Source: Seminavis robusta
Taxonomy: Eukaryota > Bacillariophyta > Bacillariophyceae > Naviculales > Naviculaceae
Direction: 5' to 3'
NCBI GenBank assembly: GCA_903772945.1
Contig: CAICTM010000175.1
Location: 35,644-99,643, forward strand
Length of the DNA stretch: 64,000 nucleotides
The position numbers and the translations under genes were made by a program. Below, one piece after another: positions 10,381-21,749 of the stretch. Under the pieces are notes generated by a model. The model had not been told where the DNA came from. It searched no databases and saw only the letters and a list, made by a program, of their open reading frames with translations. Positions within the stretch are counted from its first letter, which is position 1; each line of letters opens with the position of its first letter.

Positions 10381-11338
10381 GGAATTTGAGCCCAACGAAG
10401 GATATCTTGGACGTACTTGCTCGGTGATCTTGGACTACTTCGAAGCTCCGATGAAGTGGCCAAAGCAACATGGAGGATAAACTCATGCCACCTTCTGTAG
10501 TTGGTGTGGGGTGTGGGACCGAAACCATTCTTCTCCTTCTGTTCTCTCTGTTACTGTCTGTGGGAGTAGGGAGGATCTTTTACGCTTTATGAACGATAGA
10601 AGGAGAAGCGGCAAAAGCAGAAGCGAGAACAAAGACTTCTGTGCTGTATCGAGCTCCGATGTTTTTCCTTCGGGGGTTTGGGCAATCATGATCAAATCAA
10701 CAACAGGTACATCATCAATCATCAACACATCTACTGATACAATTAATGCGTATCTGTGCGTATCTATATTTAATTATATTAGAACTAATACACCTTTGTG
10801 CGTATATTACTCGTGAAAGAGAAACAATGAGTTCCTGGGTCAAAACGTTACCCCATACTAGTACGACTGTACCCTGGCTCACAGAAACCGTTCTTCGGAA
10901 GCTCTCCGCGGGAGTTGGTCTCGGATGGGTTGACGAGTGACTGACTGCAGCGATCGATGGTTGGGATCAAAGGCTGTGGGGGTCATAGCTATTGTCTCTC
11001 TCTCCATTGCTTCCACGGAACATTCCAGGCAGTTTTCTGATAACTTGCCAGCTGTCCAGCTGTCCAGGTAGTTTCATCTTTCTGATATGGTGCTTGTGTG
11101 GCACTCCAGTTCCCCTACAATATGAAACAACGAAGGAGGATACTATTTCATGAAGGGACTGAGGCTTGCCGGAACGATTGCGCTTGCGTATCCACCGCGA
11201 AACGCAAACTGAAGCTTGAAACCAGCCTACAAGGAAGAAATCAGAGAGCTCCTTCAAAGGCTGTATCTTATTTGAAGTGATGCGCTGATATTAGAGTAAT
11301 GATTCAAAAACATGTGGCTAGTATAATACAGGAATTTT
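10381..11338. other. Unique junction segment between duplicate copies
   Basis: About 960 bp not found in copy A as visible in the window. No gene recognised; short frames on both strands show no family features. It includes the 3' flank of the copy B LRR gene. Confidence 0.5.
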
Positions 11339-12574
11339 CTAAACCTCGTAATATAGCGCAGTGGGAGGAGGCACTGGGCAGATGGAGGGATTCATGTTGA
11401 GCAAGTACTGTGTGAACCCGACATCTGCAGAGTTTGCAATGAGTGTTTCAATCCAGAGATCATGGTCAGCAGGATTCTTCAGAAGCTTGTCGCGTCCTGC
11501 TCGGTTGGCTTTCAAGAGGAAGGTTATGTCTAAGGGCAGTCCTGGGCTTTCCATCATTCCATCAATCTGAACATCCTCCAGGATTGTATTGGTTTCCAGG
11601 ACAGTTCGAAGTGGACCCACAAAGGTCTCAGCAATCAATCGGGGGACTCCATTGGTCTGTGCCCCTCGTAGGCCAAAGCGGACAGATTTCAGCGAGGGGT
11701 GCCCATAAAGTGCTCCTGTCAACTGTTTGACAGTGGGAGTAACCTGGATGTCATTGCCGTCGACGAAGACAGTAAGACTGGAGAGGGATTTGTTTTGTTG
11801 AATTGCGTTGGTAAAGGATTGGCCGTATGCGTTCCAGTCACTGTCCTTGATGCGGACTTCCAGAGCTTCTAGACTCTCGTTGGCCCGAAGGCTTCGGGCA
11901 AAGCTTTCTCCGGTGGAGGGATGCAGCCCGCAGAGCCGAATACTCAGTTCTCGAACATTTTCGTTTGTATCAAGTGATTCTGCCATGGCCATGATGCCAT
12001 CGTCTTCAATATGATCATCCAGAAAGCTGATGCATTTGAGACTGGGTTTGCTGCAAAGAACGCGAAGCCTCTCTGTGGAGATGGCGGCCCCGCAAATCTT
12101 CACATGCGACAATTTGCGAATGGTGGAGAGATTGCCAAAGACAGCGTCAAGGCTGCCAACTATAGGTAGGCACCAGTCTAGGTGAATCTTTTGCAAAGAA
12201 GGGTGTCCTTCGAACGTTCTGGCAAGACTCTCGAGCTCGTGCTGGGTCCCCTTGAGGACGACATCAACCAGATCAATCACCTGGAGGGTATCTTTGGTCA
12301 ACCGAAGCAAGGCATCCAAGGCAATGACTGGGAGAGGCAATTCGAATACCTTCATGGCAACCTCCTGTAAGGAAGGAAAAGCGCGACCAACTTTTTGAAA
12401 GATCAGGATCAAATCATTCTCCGTGAGAGAATCTCCCATTCCAATCCAGAACTCGGCGCTCGAACATTCGATCTGGATTTTTGTAATGGGTGTTCGTCGA
12501 GAATACCCTCTTTGGATTTCCCTGTCGAGCAGCGCAAGGATATCATCATTTCCAAGGTCAAGAGTAACGGACAT
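11339..12574 (-). CDS. LRR (RNI-like) protein, copy B, complete
   Basis: Encodes 411 residues from the first in-frame ATG (12574). A TTG-opened frame runs six codons further upstream and is rejected as start. It contains roughly ten irregular leucine-rich repeats over residues 60-350, with the spacing of ribonuclease-inhibitor-like proteins, preceded by an acidic helical N-terminus and followed by a short tail ending in a Pro-rich stretch. No signal peptide or membrane segment is seen, so it is probably cytosolic or nuclear. LRR proteins of this style are abundant in diatoms and usually act as protein-binding scaffolds; the specific role is unknown. It is divergent from the carrier gene, as in copy A. 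Confidence 0.75.
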   Translation of the reverse strand: MSVTLDLGNDDILALLDREIQRGYSRRTPITKIQIECSSAEFWIGMGDSLTENDLILIFQKVGRAFPSLQEVAMKVFELPLPVIALDALLRLTKDTLQVIDLVDVVLKGTQHELESLARTFEGHPSLQKIHLDWCLPIVGSLDAVFGNLSTIRKLSHVKICGAAISTERLRVLCSKPSLKCISFLDDHIEDDGIMAMAESLDTNENVRELSIRLCGLHPSTGESFARSLRANESLEALEVRIKDSDWNAYGQSFTNAIQQNKSLSSLTVFVDGNDIQVTPTVKQLTGALYGHPSLKSVRFGLRGAQTNGVPRLIAETFVGPLRTVLETNTILEDVQIDGMMESPGLPLDITFLLKANRAGRDKLLKNPADHDLWIETLIANSADVGFTQYLLNMNPSICPVPPPTALYYEV

Positions 12575-14714
12575 GGTGACGAAATGGTGCAAGGTTTGGT
12601 TTTCTTCGTGTTTCCTTTTTTGACCGGAGCTGAGTTGGAATTGTGAGCAGCTTCAGTTTTCTTTTGACAAGCTCTTGACTTGGCTTCTGCTCTCTCCATG
12701 CCATCGGATACCGGTTTCGGCTTTCAGTGCTCGTGCTGCGAGAAGCGAGAAGAGAAGCATTGGTTGCCATCTCCAGAAACTTGAGAGCTTGAGACTTGAG
12801 AGGAACCGGAAGCGGAATGCTTCCAAGGACACTGTTCTGTGAGGGAACTGTTGAATAAGGAGAGTACTGCTTTTGCGAACATCGATGGTTTGAAAAAGGC
12901 GTTTCAGTGTTTAATAAAGTGGTGCCCTGGTTTCTATCAAAGAGGTTCGTCAAAACATCAAGACCAATTAACTTAACATACGAATCTGTGTTCCATGTCC
13001 AAGGAACATTCCGTTTCGGGCAAACTTCCCTCCCTTCTCTAATGTACCGGTACCACGTGCCGGTACACCGGTACCGATAGGCTATCCGAACATCTGCACA
13101 ATTGATGGCCAGGCCATTCAGATTTATTTGATGAGCTCTTGATGGTTGCTCCTACTCGAGTAAACTATTGCCAGTCAACTGTCCAGAGGTCTAGCTAGTA
13201 GCCATTAGAGTCTACCAAGAGCTAGCGGAACCTATGATAGCTCCTAGATACTTGGTGGCCTGTTGCTTGACAGGCCATAAGTACATGTACCGGTAGCTGG
13301 CCATTCAGATTTATTTGATGGGTGGAGCCATGGATGGTTGCCTCCTATTGCCGGTGCCAATGGGTCAATCACTATCTATGCGCATATACATGACATGTAC
13401 TTGGTGGCCTGGTGACTGCTGGTGGCACCTGTACTGTAGATGGATACCGTATGCCCTGCGCTGTCCGGCTGGCTAGTGGCCAGCCCATCAATGGGGTCGA
13501 TCGTCATTCATTAGGCACTAGCCACGCATACCTTACCTGGTACCGGCCGTACATGACATGTACCACTTGGTGGCCTGGTGGCTGAGTCCAGAGGAGGCAT
13601 CTCTGCTGTAGATGGATATGCACTACTACAGTGGCTACAGGTACTAGCTAGCTAGGCTAGTGCACAAGCCAACTTGCTAACCATGGCAACTGTGTCGAGA
13701 ACCTTGAAGACGAGACTGGATCCGCGGGAATATTTGGCCGACGAACAGCGCTCCGTGCAAGGGAAACAACTTGCATGCTGACTGAATGGGGGTATCGGAC
13801 CCATCAAATGCAGCAAGCGAGCATTCCTCAGGGGGTCGGTGCCAACTTGCCATGGCAACTGGGGCGAGAAGCCTGTACAGTACCTGGTAGGGGTAGAAGA
13901 CGACGAATACTAGCTAGGAAGAGGCTATTTTGCCGAATTGGGCTCAATCGAATCGGTATTTTGCTAAGTGAAGAAAGAAAACAACTTCAGCACCGTACCG
14001 GTAGACAGCAACGCCAAGAATGCATGCCGACTGTGAGGCTAGGGGGTGCACCCAACAATTCCCACGCATTGCCCTCGGTGACACCTAATACTAGCTAAGG
14101 CTGTTCCAAATCACCCTTCCTGCCCCCATCCCCCGAACAACTCAGGTCCAAGCCAGTGCCCAAGATCTGCACTCCGCCCGCGCGGTCTGCTAATGTGTTC
14201 AACAAGACGAACACGACCCCAAGGAACTGATTTTCCAACTCTCTGCTAGAGAGCTAGCTGGGTATGGTAGCTTCAGGAAGAAGACGAAAAAGCAAACCTA
14301 ACCCCCGTTGACTAACCTACCCATATTGATAACGATACCGGTACATGTAGTATGGATGCCTTGAAGATGGGGTTGCGTACAGGACATTTAAGCAGCTCTT
14401 GCGGCTAATGTAGCAAGTCATGAGTATCTTGGGACTGTGCTTGCGATTCCCACCACGTCATCCGAAGACTGGGACTCCCACCAAATAATCGCCACCTGTC
14501 TTTCTCAAATGACACTTCCCATCACCTCCATCGATCAATCCGAGGCAGATGCCTTTTGCCTTTTGGAGGAAGCACAACGGCACGTTCGGACTGAACCGAA
14601 TCGAATCACTCGGCAGCTTCATCCATAACATCACTCACACCTAACTAAAACAAACGAAGCAATTGGTGTTCCGTCAGATATTAGAAGAAGAAGGTCTCAC
14701 AACAAAACAAAATC
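12575..14714. other. Spacer between divergent LRR and carrier genes (copy B)
   Basis: Non-coding counterpart of 834-2970, nearly identical, with scattered small indels at about 13154, 13280 and 13662. No gene seen. Confidence 0.6.
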
Positions 14715-16523
14715 ATGGCACTAGAAAAGAGCGAGAATCGAGTTGGTTTTGCCGTTGGCGGTAGCCGATACGCGGTAGCTTTGGTGCTTTTGATTCATTG
14801 CTCCACCATAACGGCGAATCGCTTTGGTGGGACATCATCATCATCAACATCATGGACTGCACCACTCAGAATAGGAGTGAGATCTGCCGCCAATTCTCAT
14901 CCGTTTGTTTCACGGAACAACAAGAGATCCTCCATTCAATGGGCTGGCAATGATGAGAAGCCAACGCACGAGATAGATTCATGGGCACCATCATCCAATT
15001 TTCATGATAATAATAATGAGGAATGGAATGCACTGTTTCCAGAAGATCACGCTGTCAGTTACGCATCCCGTACTCGAAGAACAACCAGGGAACCTACCTT
15101 TGGTTTTCGGAGAGCGCTCAAACTTCCTACTTTTCTCGTAGGAAGAAACAGCCAATCCCATGATGTGGTACCGTGCGCTGCAGTGGCGGTTTCTAGCAAA
15201 GTCTCTGGGAGTCAGGCATCTTTTTCACCGGCTCTGCAGTCTCGTCAACAACAATCTTCACGAAAGAACAAGGAATCTACCCGCAATCAACCAAAATCTG
15301 TACAATCTACGGCGGCAGCCGCTTTGGCCATTGGGGAACCTCGGCCCTTGGTCTTTTGGGAAAGTATGGTGTGTGGAGCCATTAGTCGTTCTGTGGCGCA
15401 AACCGTCATGCATCCAGCCAATACCATGAAGACTCTATTGCAACAATCCAATGCCGGACCCATCATGGCATACCTACGACCCTCCCAATTGCCAATCCTC
15501 CTTCGTGGTGCTGGAGCCAATTTTGTGCTAAGCGTTCCTCACGGCGCCATCAATTTTGCCGTTTTGGAAATGGTCCGAAAGGAACTGGGACGGGGCGTCC
15601 GAGCGTCCAAGTATTTGGCATCACGAGAAGAACGCTTGGGACCGGCATTGGATTTCATGTCGTCGGCCATTTCGACGGTATGCTGCTCGGTTGTCTCCAC
15701 ACCCCAAATGATGATCACGGACAATATCATGGCCGGAAACTACAAGAACCTTCCCGATGCAGTCCGTGGAATTGGACAAGGAGGTATCAGTGGGTTTTAT
15801 GCTCGGGGATGGTGGCCAGGGTTGGTCGGAAAGATTCCATCCTATGTAAGTTCTTCCTAGCAAGCATTCATGCATCCTACCACAATTATCGTTTCGTTCT
15901 CACTCTTTTTACATTGGATCCATTCAAATTAGGCGCTGACGTGGACACTCTTCCAACAACTGAAAGAGGTACAACGAAAGCTTACGGGACGAGAGGCCAC
16001 CAACATGGAAAATTCCATCATGGGATGCATTGCGAGTGGTACCACAGTAACAATCATGATTCCCATGGATACCATCAAAACACGCCTAGTCACACAAAGC
16101 ATGGCAGCGGGTACGGTTCCCTACAAGGGCATTGTGGATTGCGCGGTGCGAGTGGCTCGTGAGGAAGGAATCAAGTCATTCTACCGGGGACTACCTCCTC
16201 GTCTGGTCAGTGTGGTTCCCATGATTGGGATTCAGTTTACAGTTTATGAATTTATGAAAAAGGTAATGCAAAAGAGGAAAATCAACAACATGTCCGCTCC
16301 GACACTCCCAACAGCACCCCTGGCAGCATCCACCAAAAAACATAAAAAGGGAAAGCGAAGCAAGGAGGAATCCAATTTTGATCCCTACTCCAGTTTGGAA
16401 CAATTACAAGAGTCCTGCATGGAAGTTGCAGCGAGTCCAGAGCATCCCTATCCAGCACCACATTTCCTAAGAGCGCTGAAGAAGAAGGCGAAGGGCAACA
16501 ACAAACGAAGGACAAAGTCGTAG
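14715..16523 (+). CDS. SLC25-type carrier, copy B
   Basis: Two exons, 14715-15845 and 15933-16523; the intron is 87 bp against 105 bp in copy A. The 573-residue product appears identical to copy A: the roughly eleven base differences I could see in the coding exons are all silent and lie in the second half of the gene (from about 15326 on). Domain layout as for copy A: N-terminal hydrophobic segment and long extension, three carrier repeats with signature prolines at about residues 234, 330 and 421, and a basic tail. Retention of an identical protein suggests selection, recent gene conversion, or that the two copies are alleles. The transported substrate is not known. Confidence 0.85.
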
Positions 16524-17030
16524 GACCCCACAAGAGAAAGCAAGCAAATCAGATACAGGTAGTAACCTGCAAGCAATAGCTGAGCATGCCTTCATATCTA
16601 CTAGAAACAAACTCAGAATAGAGAATCTGTCAAATAATTTCCGGTACACTTGTGTACGCTAAGACGGTATAGTCTATTTCAGTAGTTTCGACAATGAAGA
16701 TCAGGTTCAAGGATCCAGGCAGGCAACAAACAGAGGCTAGACAGCAGGTGCCAGTTTTCAACGAACTTGTGAACATGGTTTATGGATGGTTCTGAGAAAC
16801 CAAAACGCAGTGATGTGCTTGACAGGGAATACTCAAATCTACCTTTTTTGACTAGTAGGGACATAAGACATATAGAATATCGTACAACGGAACCACTACT
16901 AATGTTACATGCTGTTTTAACGCAAACATGCTTTTGCTTTCACAGATGCACATCCAAAAATGCACCAGCATAAAAGTTTGGAAATCTGAAAATAGCCATG
17001 GAAGGAAACCATCGATTGAATGATTCAATT
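16524..17030. other. Convergent 3' spacer (copy B)
   Basis: About 500 bp, matching 4798-5302; no gene seen. Confidence 0.5.
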
Positions 17031-17666
17031 CTACCAGATGTCACTTGAGGCACCCAAAAGAGCCGTAATCCCGGCGATGGCAATTCCAACCATGATGCTA
17101 TGGGTCGATGATGCAGCCGAAGGATTCGGGACAATCTTTGCTTCGGTGATGGTGGAATTACAGGTAGTACCGTCTCCGCCGCCAACAAGGAGGAGAAGAG
17201 CGTCATTGAGATCCGACGTCGCAGCACTGGCGGATTCCGTCAACTCATCATCAGAGCATTCCTTGGGGAAGCAACCAACCACGTTGGAGAAGGAGGCTGC
17301 AACAGTCTGTTCACCGCTACATTGAAGGTCAATGTTGGCTTTGTAAGCCCGGGCGCCACTGATACCATAGCACGCCGTGATGATCTTATCCTGCGATGGA
17401 GTCACTTCATCAAAGTCAATATCCGTACAAACTAAACTCGTGTTGGCGACAACAGAGCAAAACCCGTCATCATTCCCATCAGCGGCGATCAGAGCACTGC
17501 TAAGCTCGTTGCTTGCATCATCAGAAGATGCAATCAATTGTTCGTTATCCTCCAGCGCAGCATCAGCATCGATACAGGCTTGAGATACTTCAAGGAATCG
17601 AACCTTTGCTGGCTGGGCCACGGGGACAAAGCCAAGGATAGCAGTGAATACCAATTGAAGCTTCAT
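17031..17666 (-). CDS. Small secreted Cys-containing protein, copy B
   Basis: Encodes 211 residues, identical in sequence to the copy A product. The start was chosen at the signal-peptide Met (MKLQLVF); the frame is open 32 codons upstream, but that extension differs between copies and is probably untranslated. It has a signal peptide, an acidic Ser/Ala/Asp-rich mature part with scattered cysteines, and a C-terminal hydrophobic segment compatible with GPI or membrane anchoring. Family not recognised. The foldback element at 17774 sits about 110 bp upstream of this ATG, so it may affect the promoter of this copy only. Confidence 0.65.
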   Translation of the reverse strand: MKLQLVFTAILGFVPVAQPAKVRFLEVSQACIDADAALEDNEQLIASSDDASNELSSALIAADGNDDGFCSVVANTSLVCTDIDFDEVTPSQDKIITACYGISGARAYKANIDLQCSGEQTVAASFSNVVGCFPKECSDDELTESASAATSDLNDALLLLVGGGDGTTCNSTITEAKIVPNPSAASSTHSIMVGIAIAGITALLGASSDIW

Positions 17667-17773
17667 GGTGTCTTGATCGGTCTTCTCTGGGGTATAAAAG
17701 TGGTGCAAAGTTGGGTGCAAAGTAAAAAGTAAAATGTACCGCAAGTCAAGTCTTCTCAACAAAAATGAGCCTT

Positions 17774-17823
17774 CTTTGCCCTCAACTACCAGCTAGCAAG
17801 CTGAGGGCCTTTTGAACTTTATC

Positions 17824-17874
<51 letters not shown>

Positions 17875-18058
17875 GCGTACATATGCGGTTTCCCTTAAGA
17901 TTAAGGCTACAACACGTACATAGGTGCGATTTCCCTAGTAAGATTAAAGCTATAAAACGCGAATTCTTAGCCTTGGCTTTAAGAAACAACAATCAAAAAT
18001 GAAACCTTTGCCTTTAGATAAATGCTAGTTGAGGGCACTAGCCTACGGCTGTCTGTTC
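17774..18058 (-). mobile_element. Foldback/MITE-like element with (TG)n core
   Basis: Absent from copy A at the same place. The related element at 33421-33840 lies in the opposite orientation. Subterminal inverted repeats TGCCCTCAACTA and TAGTTGAGGGCA bound the core, and one end carries an extra tail (GGCTAG...CTGTTC side). No ORF, so it is non-autonomous. The target duplication is unclear. Confidence 0.75.
17825..17873. repeat. (TG)n microsatellite
   Basis: About 24 uninterrupted TG units inside the foldback element. The sister element at 33421 carries (AC)n at the equivalent place, so the microsatellite travels with the element. Confidence 0.95.
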
Positions 18059-18619
18059 TTTTAAATTTGAAAATGGGACTGTATATGTACCAGTATCTAA
18101 CGGTAGCCCGAACCTCTGTCGAGAAACCTACGCTTCAAAAAGGTTCCCGCAAAGATTTTGCATTGATCTTCATTCTTCATTCGTTTCATCACAAACACAC
18201 CCAACTTCGCCTATCTTGTTGAATTTGGCATGCTTTATGGCCTCTCTTGAGACAACAATCTTGCTCTAAGGCAGCCAAATTCGTTAAAATTTGGTACTGC
18301 TAATACCGTAACCACCTTCATCGGTACTAGTACTGTACTAGTATGGCTTTGGTCTTTGGTCGTTCACTTGGATATATGTTCGTCCTTGATGGAGTTGTCT
18401 CTCAGTAGCCAGGGGTGAATGTCCTTAGACCATCGCTCTCTTGCCAATGCTACGGTAGATGTTGAATTCCCACCGCTGATGAACTTTTGGACATTGCAAT
18501 ATTGCCTTGTGAATGCCAAGTGAGATTGCATCCAACTCTGACACTGGTACTAGTCTAGCTATCTGGCCCCGCTTTGAAAACGTCCAGTCCATCTCATTTA
18601 TTTATTCGCCAACAATAAT

Positions 18620-19582
18620 ATGGCTACGGCTACAACATCGTCGTCCGATCGACGACGACGACGACACTACTTGATCACTGGAGGATCGGAGGGAATTGGT
18701 GCTGCACTGGTGTCGCAACTAGTGGCCACCGAACAGAATCCCAAGATTTCCATTGTGGGAAGATCACGAGACAAGTTTGACAAGTACCAAAAGGAATTAT
18801 TGACGAACGCAGAGCAAAGACAATGCTGCCTGACATTTTATCAGTATGATCTGAGCCTCATGCACGAGGTCAAAGCCTTGGCGGCAGAACTGGAGAAATC
18901 AGCAGAACCCCTCCATGCCATTGTCCATTGTGCAGGTGTCATGCTACCCCAAAGAACCGTGACCAAGGAAGGACTAGAGACTGTGTTTGCCCTTCAGTTC
19001 TTGGCTAGGTTCTATTTAAACCATCTCTTGGCTCCCCTCCTGCTCAAGAATAGCCACGAGCAAGAAGAAAAGCCCGTGGTAGTGGTGGTCTCTGCCGGTG
19101 GTTCCATCACTAGGCACCCCTCCCAGTTGGATTGGGACAATTTGCAAGGTGAAAAGAGCTACAATGGCGTGCACGCCTTGAAACACGAAAGCATTGCCAA
19201 TGACATGCAAATGTTGCGCTACCAACAACTCCACCCCAAGATTGAATGGTATTGCTACGGTCCTGGATACGTGGGGGATACGCAGTTGCTGGCAGCCATG
19301 CCCACTGCATTTCGTTGGATGGCAGGAATGGCGGGTCATGTCATTGGAATTTCTGCCCAGCAAGCTGCCAAGAATATCATGCTGCTGTTGGTGGATGATG
19401 GGCAAGCAAAAAGAGAAGAAACGAACCACCAAAGTGTCCTGTATCAACGAGGATTAAAAGCAGCTGACGAACGCAAGATAAAGCGGCGGATGCAAACCGA
19501 AAACCAGGAGAAATTATTCCGTGTTAGCCAAGAACTGCTGAAAACGGTGGACATCACAATAGACATGTATGTAGTGCCTTGA
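18620..19582 (+). CDS. Short-chain dehydrogenase/reductase (SDR), intact copy
   Basis: Encodes 320 residues, single exon, first ATG. A Rossmann fold is shown by TGGSEGIG (residues about 20-27, cofactor-binding glycine motif), HCAG (about 103, the NNAG-like motif) and the catalytic Ser region VSAGGS (about 155). The usual YxxxK pair is unusual: Tyr181 is followed by Lys only at 188, as if three residues were inserted, and the substrate loop begins GPGYVGDT. Family knowledge: NAD(P)H-dependent oxidoreductases of the retinol-dehydrogenase-like group. The substrate is unknown, and activity needs testing because of the active-site spacing. A basic Arg run follows the first ten residues. The broken duplicate is at 10024. 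Confidence 0.85.
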   Translation: MATATTSSSDRRRRRHYLITGGSEGIGAALVSQLVATEQNPKISIVGRSRDKFDKYQKELLTNAEQRQCCLTFYQYDLSLMHEVKALAAELEKSAEPLHAIVHCAGVMLPQRTVTKEGLETVFALQFLARFYLNHLLAPLLLKNSHEQEEKPVVVVVSAGGSITRHPSQLDWDNLQGEKSYNGVHALKHESIANDMQMLRYQQLHPKIEWYCYGPGYVGDTQLLAAMPTAFRWMAGMAGHVIGISAQQAAKNIMLLLVDDGQAKREETNHQSVLYQRGLKAADERKIKRRMQTENQEKLFRVSQELLKTVDITIDMYVVP

Positions 19583-20360
19583 CCGATAAAAATAATAAGG
19601 ATGATGTATGGAATTCACTTTCAGCAAACAGACGCTTTCGCTACATGTATCTCAATTTCAAACCCTTGGGATTGTGGACACTGGAGCTTGTGAGCAACAA
19701 CTTTGCTTGGCACTCTCTGACTTGATCTAACTGTGGCTGGAGTAGCTATGAAGCCATCTACACCAACGCGTATGTCAAACCTAGTAGCTAGCTTCTAGAT
19801 AGCATCCTAGTAAACAAGAATGTCGAGGCCAGACTACTAGTAGGGGAGCATTGGTTGGGTTCCTTTTTGTAAAATTTAAAACACGAGGACGAGAATTTAG
19901 GGCCCAGGGTTTGGCAGCAAGTTTTGCCCATTTCTGAGGAAAAGAAGAGAAAGGAAGGTGGGAGAACTTTGGTTTGACCTGTGCAAAATTCTGAGAGGAC
20001 GAGCGACAAAACTCCAGTGACCGGTGTCTGCTGTCGTCATCCGGCCCACAACCATCATCAACTGCTCCCGGCTTTGCCATTTCTTTTTGTAGAACGATCA
20101 ACAGACCTCACTTAGTTGGAAGAGTAGACAAGACTACTTTTAGACCAACAGAGAAGAAGAGACGTTTAATCCATAAAGCGATTGATTGCCTTGACTCTCA
20201 GACGTGACTCTACTTGCATTTCGGCGGTGCGCAGAGCGGCGAACAGTAACCCAGGACCGTTGTCATTTGCCAACAACGAGCTCACGACACAATACAAGAC
20301 CACCAATCAGCATATTTCCAATTTCCCACTAACTTACTAACAAAGAAAGAGTGACAGACC
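19583..20360. other. Spacer, dehydrogenase to UFD1
   Basis: 778 bp with no recognised gene. Short minus-strand frames (about 100 codons) have no domain features. Confidence 0.5.
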
Positions 20361-21749
20361 ATGTGGGGCGGATTCGGAGGAATGGGCGGAGCAGGCTTTG
20401 GCCGAAGTCATCGCTTTGAAGAACAGTATCATTGCTATAGTGTGTCATTCGCGGACAAGGCGCATTTGGAGGTGAGTGGGTCCTTCGTTCGTTGTGTGAT
20501 GGGTGTTGTTGTTGGATGTGTGTGACTGGGAGCGGTGGGTTCGGACTTGTGGTGTTGCGATTGCTAACGTTGTGCGTCTTTTTCTGATTCATTTTTCTCT
20601 TGATTTTTGGTGTCGGTTGGTGGATTGACTTTGGGAAAATGTCTTGTACTAATAGAAAGGAGACAAGATTCTGTTGCCGCCGTCGGCATTTGACACATTG
20701 GCTCGTCTGAATGTGGACTATCCCATGTTGTTTCGTCTGAGCGCCGAGACCAACCAGACCACTCACTGTGGTGTCTTGGAATTTACAGCGGAAGAAGGGT
20801 CCTGCTACATTCCCTACTGGATGATGCAGAACCTACTCATCCAAGAAGGAGACGTCATCACCGTCGCTAATGTCAGTCTCCCCAAAGCAACCATGATCAA
20901 ACTCAAACCTCAGCATGTCGATTTCCTTGACATTTCCAATCCAAAAGCGGTTCTCGAATTTGCGCTCCGAAACTATACCTGTGTCACCAAGGGAGACGTC
21001 ATCCAAATCCCCTACAACAACAAGAATTACCAATTCGAATTGCGCGAAGTAAAACCGCAAGATGCCGCTTGTATCGTCGAAACGGACTGTAACTTGGAAT
21101 TTGACGCACCCGTTGGATACAAAGAGCCCGCACCCAGTTCCATGGGGTCGGCCGCTTCTTCACTCAAACCAGATGGACCACGGTCCGAATGCCCCAGTCC
21201 CACCACGGCGTCTTCGGCGTCCTCCGTCACCGACATGGGAGACGACAACAATAATACAAACAACGACAGTCCCACTGGAATTCGAATTGTCAATGGAAAA
21301 ATTATTCGACCCGACGAAGCTGCCGCAAACGGAGGACCCACCACATCCATGATGGCCACCAAGTCGGGTGAAACCGGCGTACAACCCAATGCCGCCATTC
21401 CGGAAAAGGCACCCGAAGTAGATTATTGGGCCGTCAATGTAGGTGCCGGACAAGGTGCCCGCTTGGATGGGAAAAAACCCGCCGAACTACAAGATGCACA
21501 AGGCAATGTGGTGGACGTGCGAAAATTACGGGCCGAAGCTGCGGCACGACGCGCTGCAGAAGCGGCTGCGGCCGGAAGTGCCATGGCTAGTACGGCGGGA
21601 AAACCATTGCCGGTGAATCCGTCGCACCGGCGGCACCCGCCACGACCGTTGCCAAATCCAAACGCAAAAACCGCGTCGGGAACAAATTTTCGCGGTTAAA
21701 GGGAACGGGTGTGGCCTTTCAGGGGTCGGCAAACTCCATGAAAGAATAA
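20361..21749 (+). CDS. UFD1: UFD1, ubiquitin fusion degradation protein 1
   Basis: Exon 1 is 20361-20471 and exon 2 starts at 20656; the GT-AG intron is 184 bp with a TACTAAT branch-site-like word near 20647. The UFD1 double-psi barrel spans about residues 20-200, with motifs PPSAFDTLARLN, HCGVLEF and FDAPVGYKEP matching animal and yeast UFD1. UFD1 pairs with NPL4 as the cofactor that brings ubiquitinated clients to Cdc48/p97 in ER-associated and nuclear degradation. As written, the frame stops at 21699 (384 residues). A one-base slip near the GGGAAAA run (21597-21603) would instead continue to 21749 and add a basic segment plus FQGSANSM, which resembles the Cdc48-binding SHP box. I extend the feature to 21749 on that basis. 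Diatoms may also carry a plastid-type UFD1, but no presequence is visible here. Confidence 0.92.

Larger units (their letters stand above)
17667..18619. other. Divergent spacer, secreted protein / dehydrogenase (copy B)
   Basis: Shared promoter region of 953 bp between divergent genes. It contains the foldback element (17774-18058) and one unit of the segment that is duplicated in copy A (from about 18271). No further gene seen. Confidence 0.5.
11742..18938 (+). repeat. Segmental duplication, copy B
   Basis: Direct duplicate of 1-10337. It is co-linear with small indels (for example an 18-bp shorter carrier intron), a foldback element at 17774-18058 that copy A lacks, and no counterpart of the 3.14-kb insertion. 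The left limit given is only where copy A enters the window; homology may start earlier. Confidence 0.95.
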
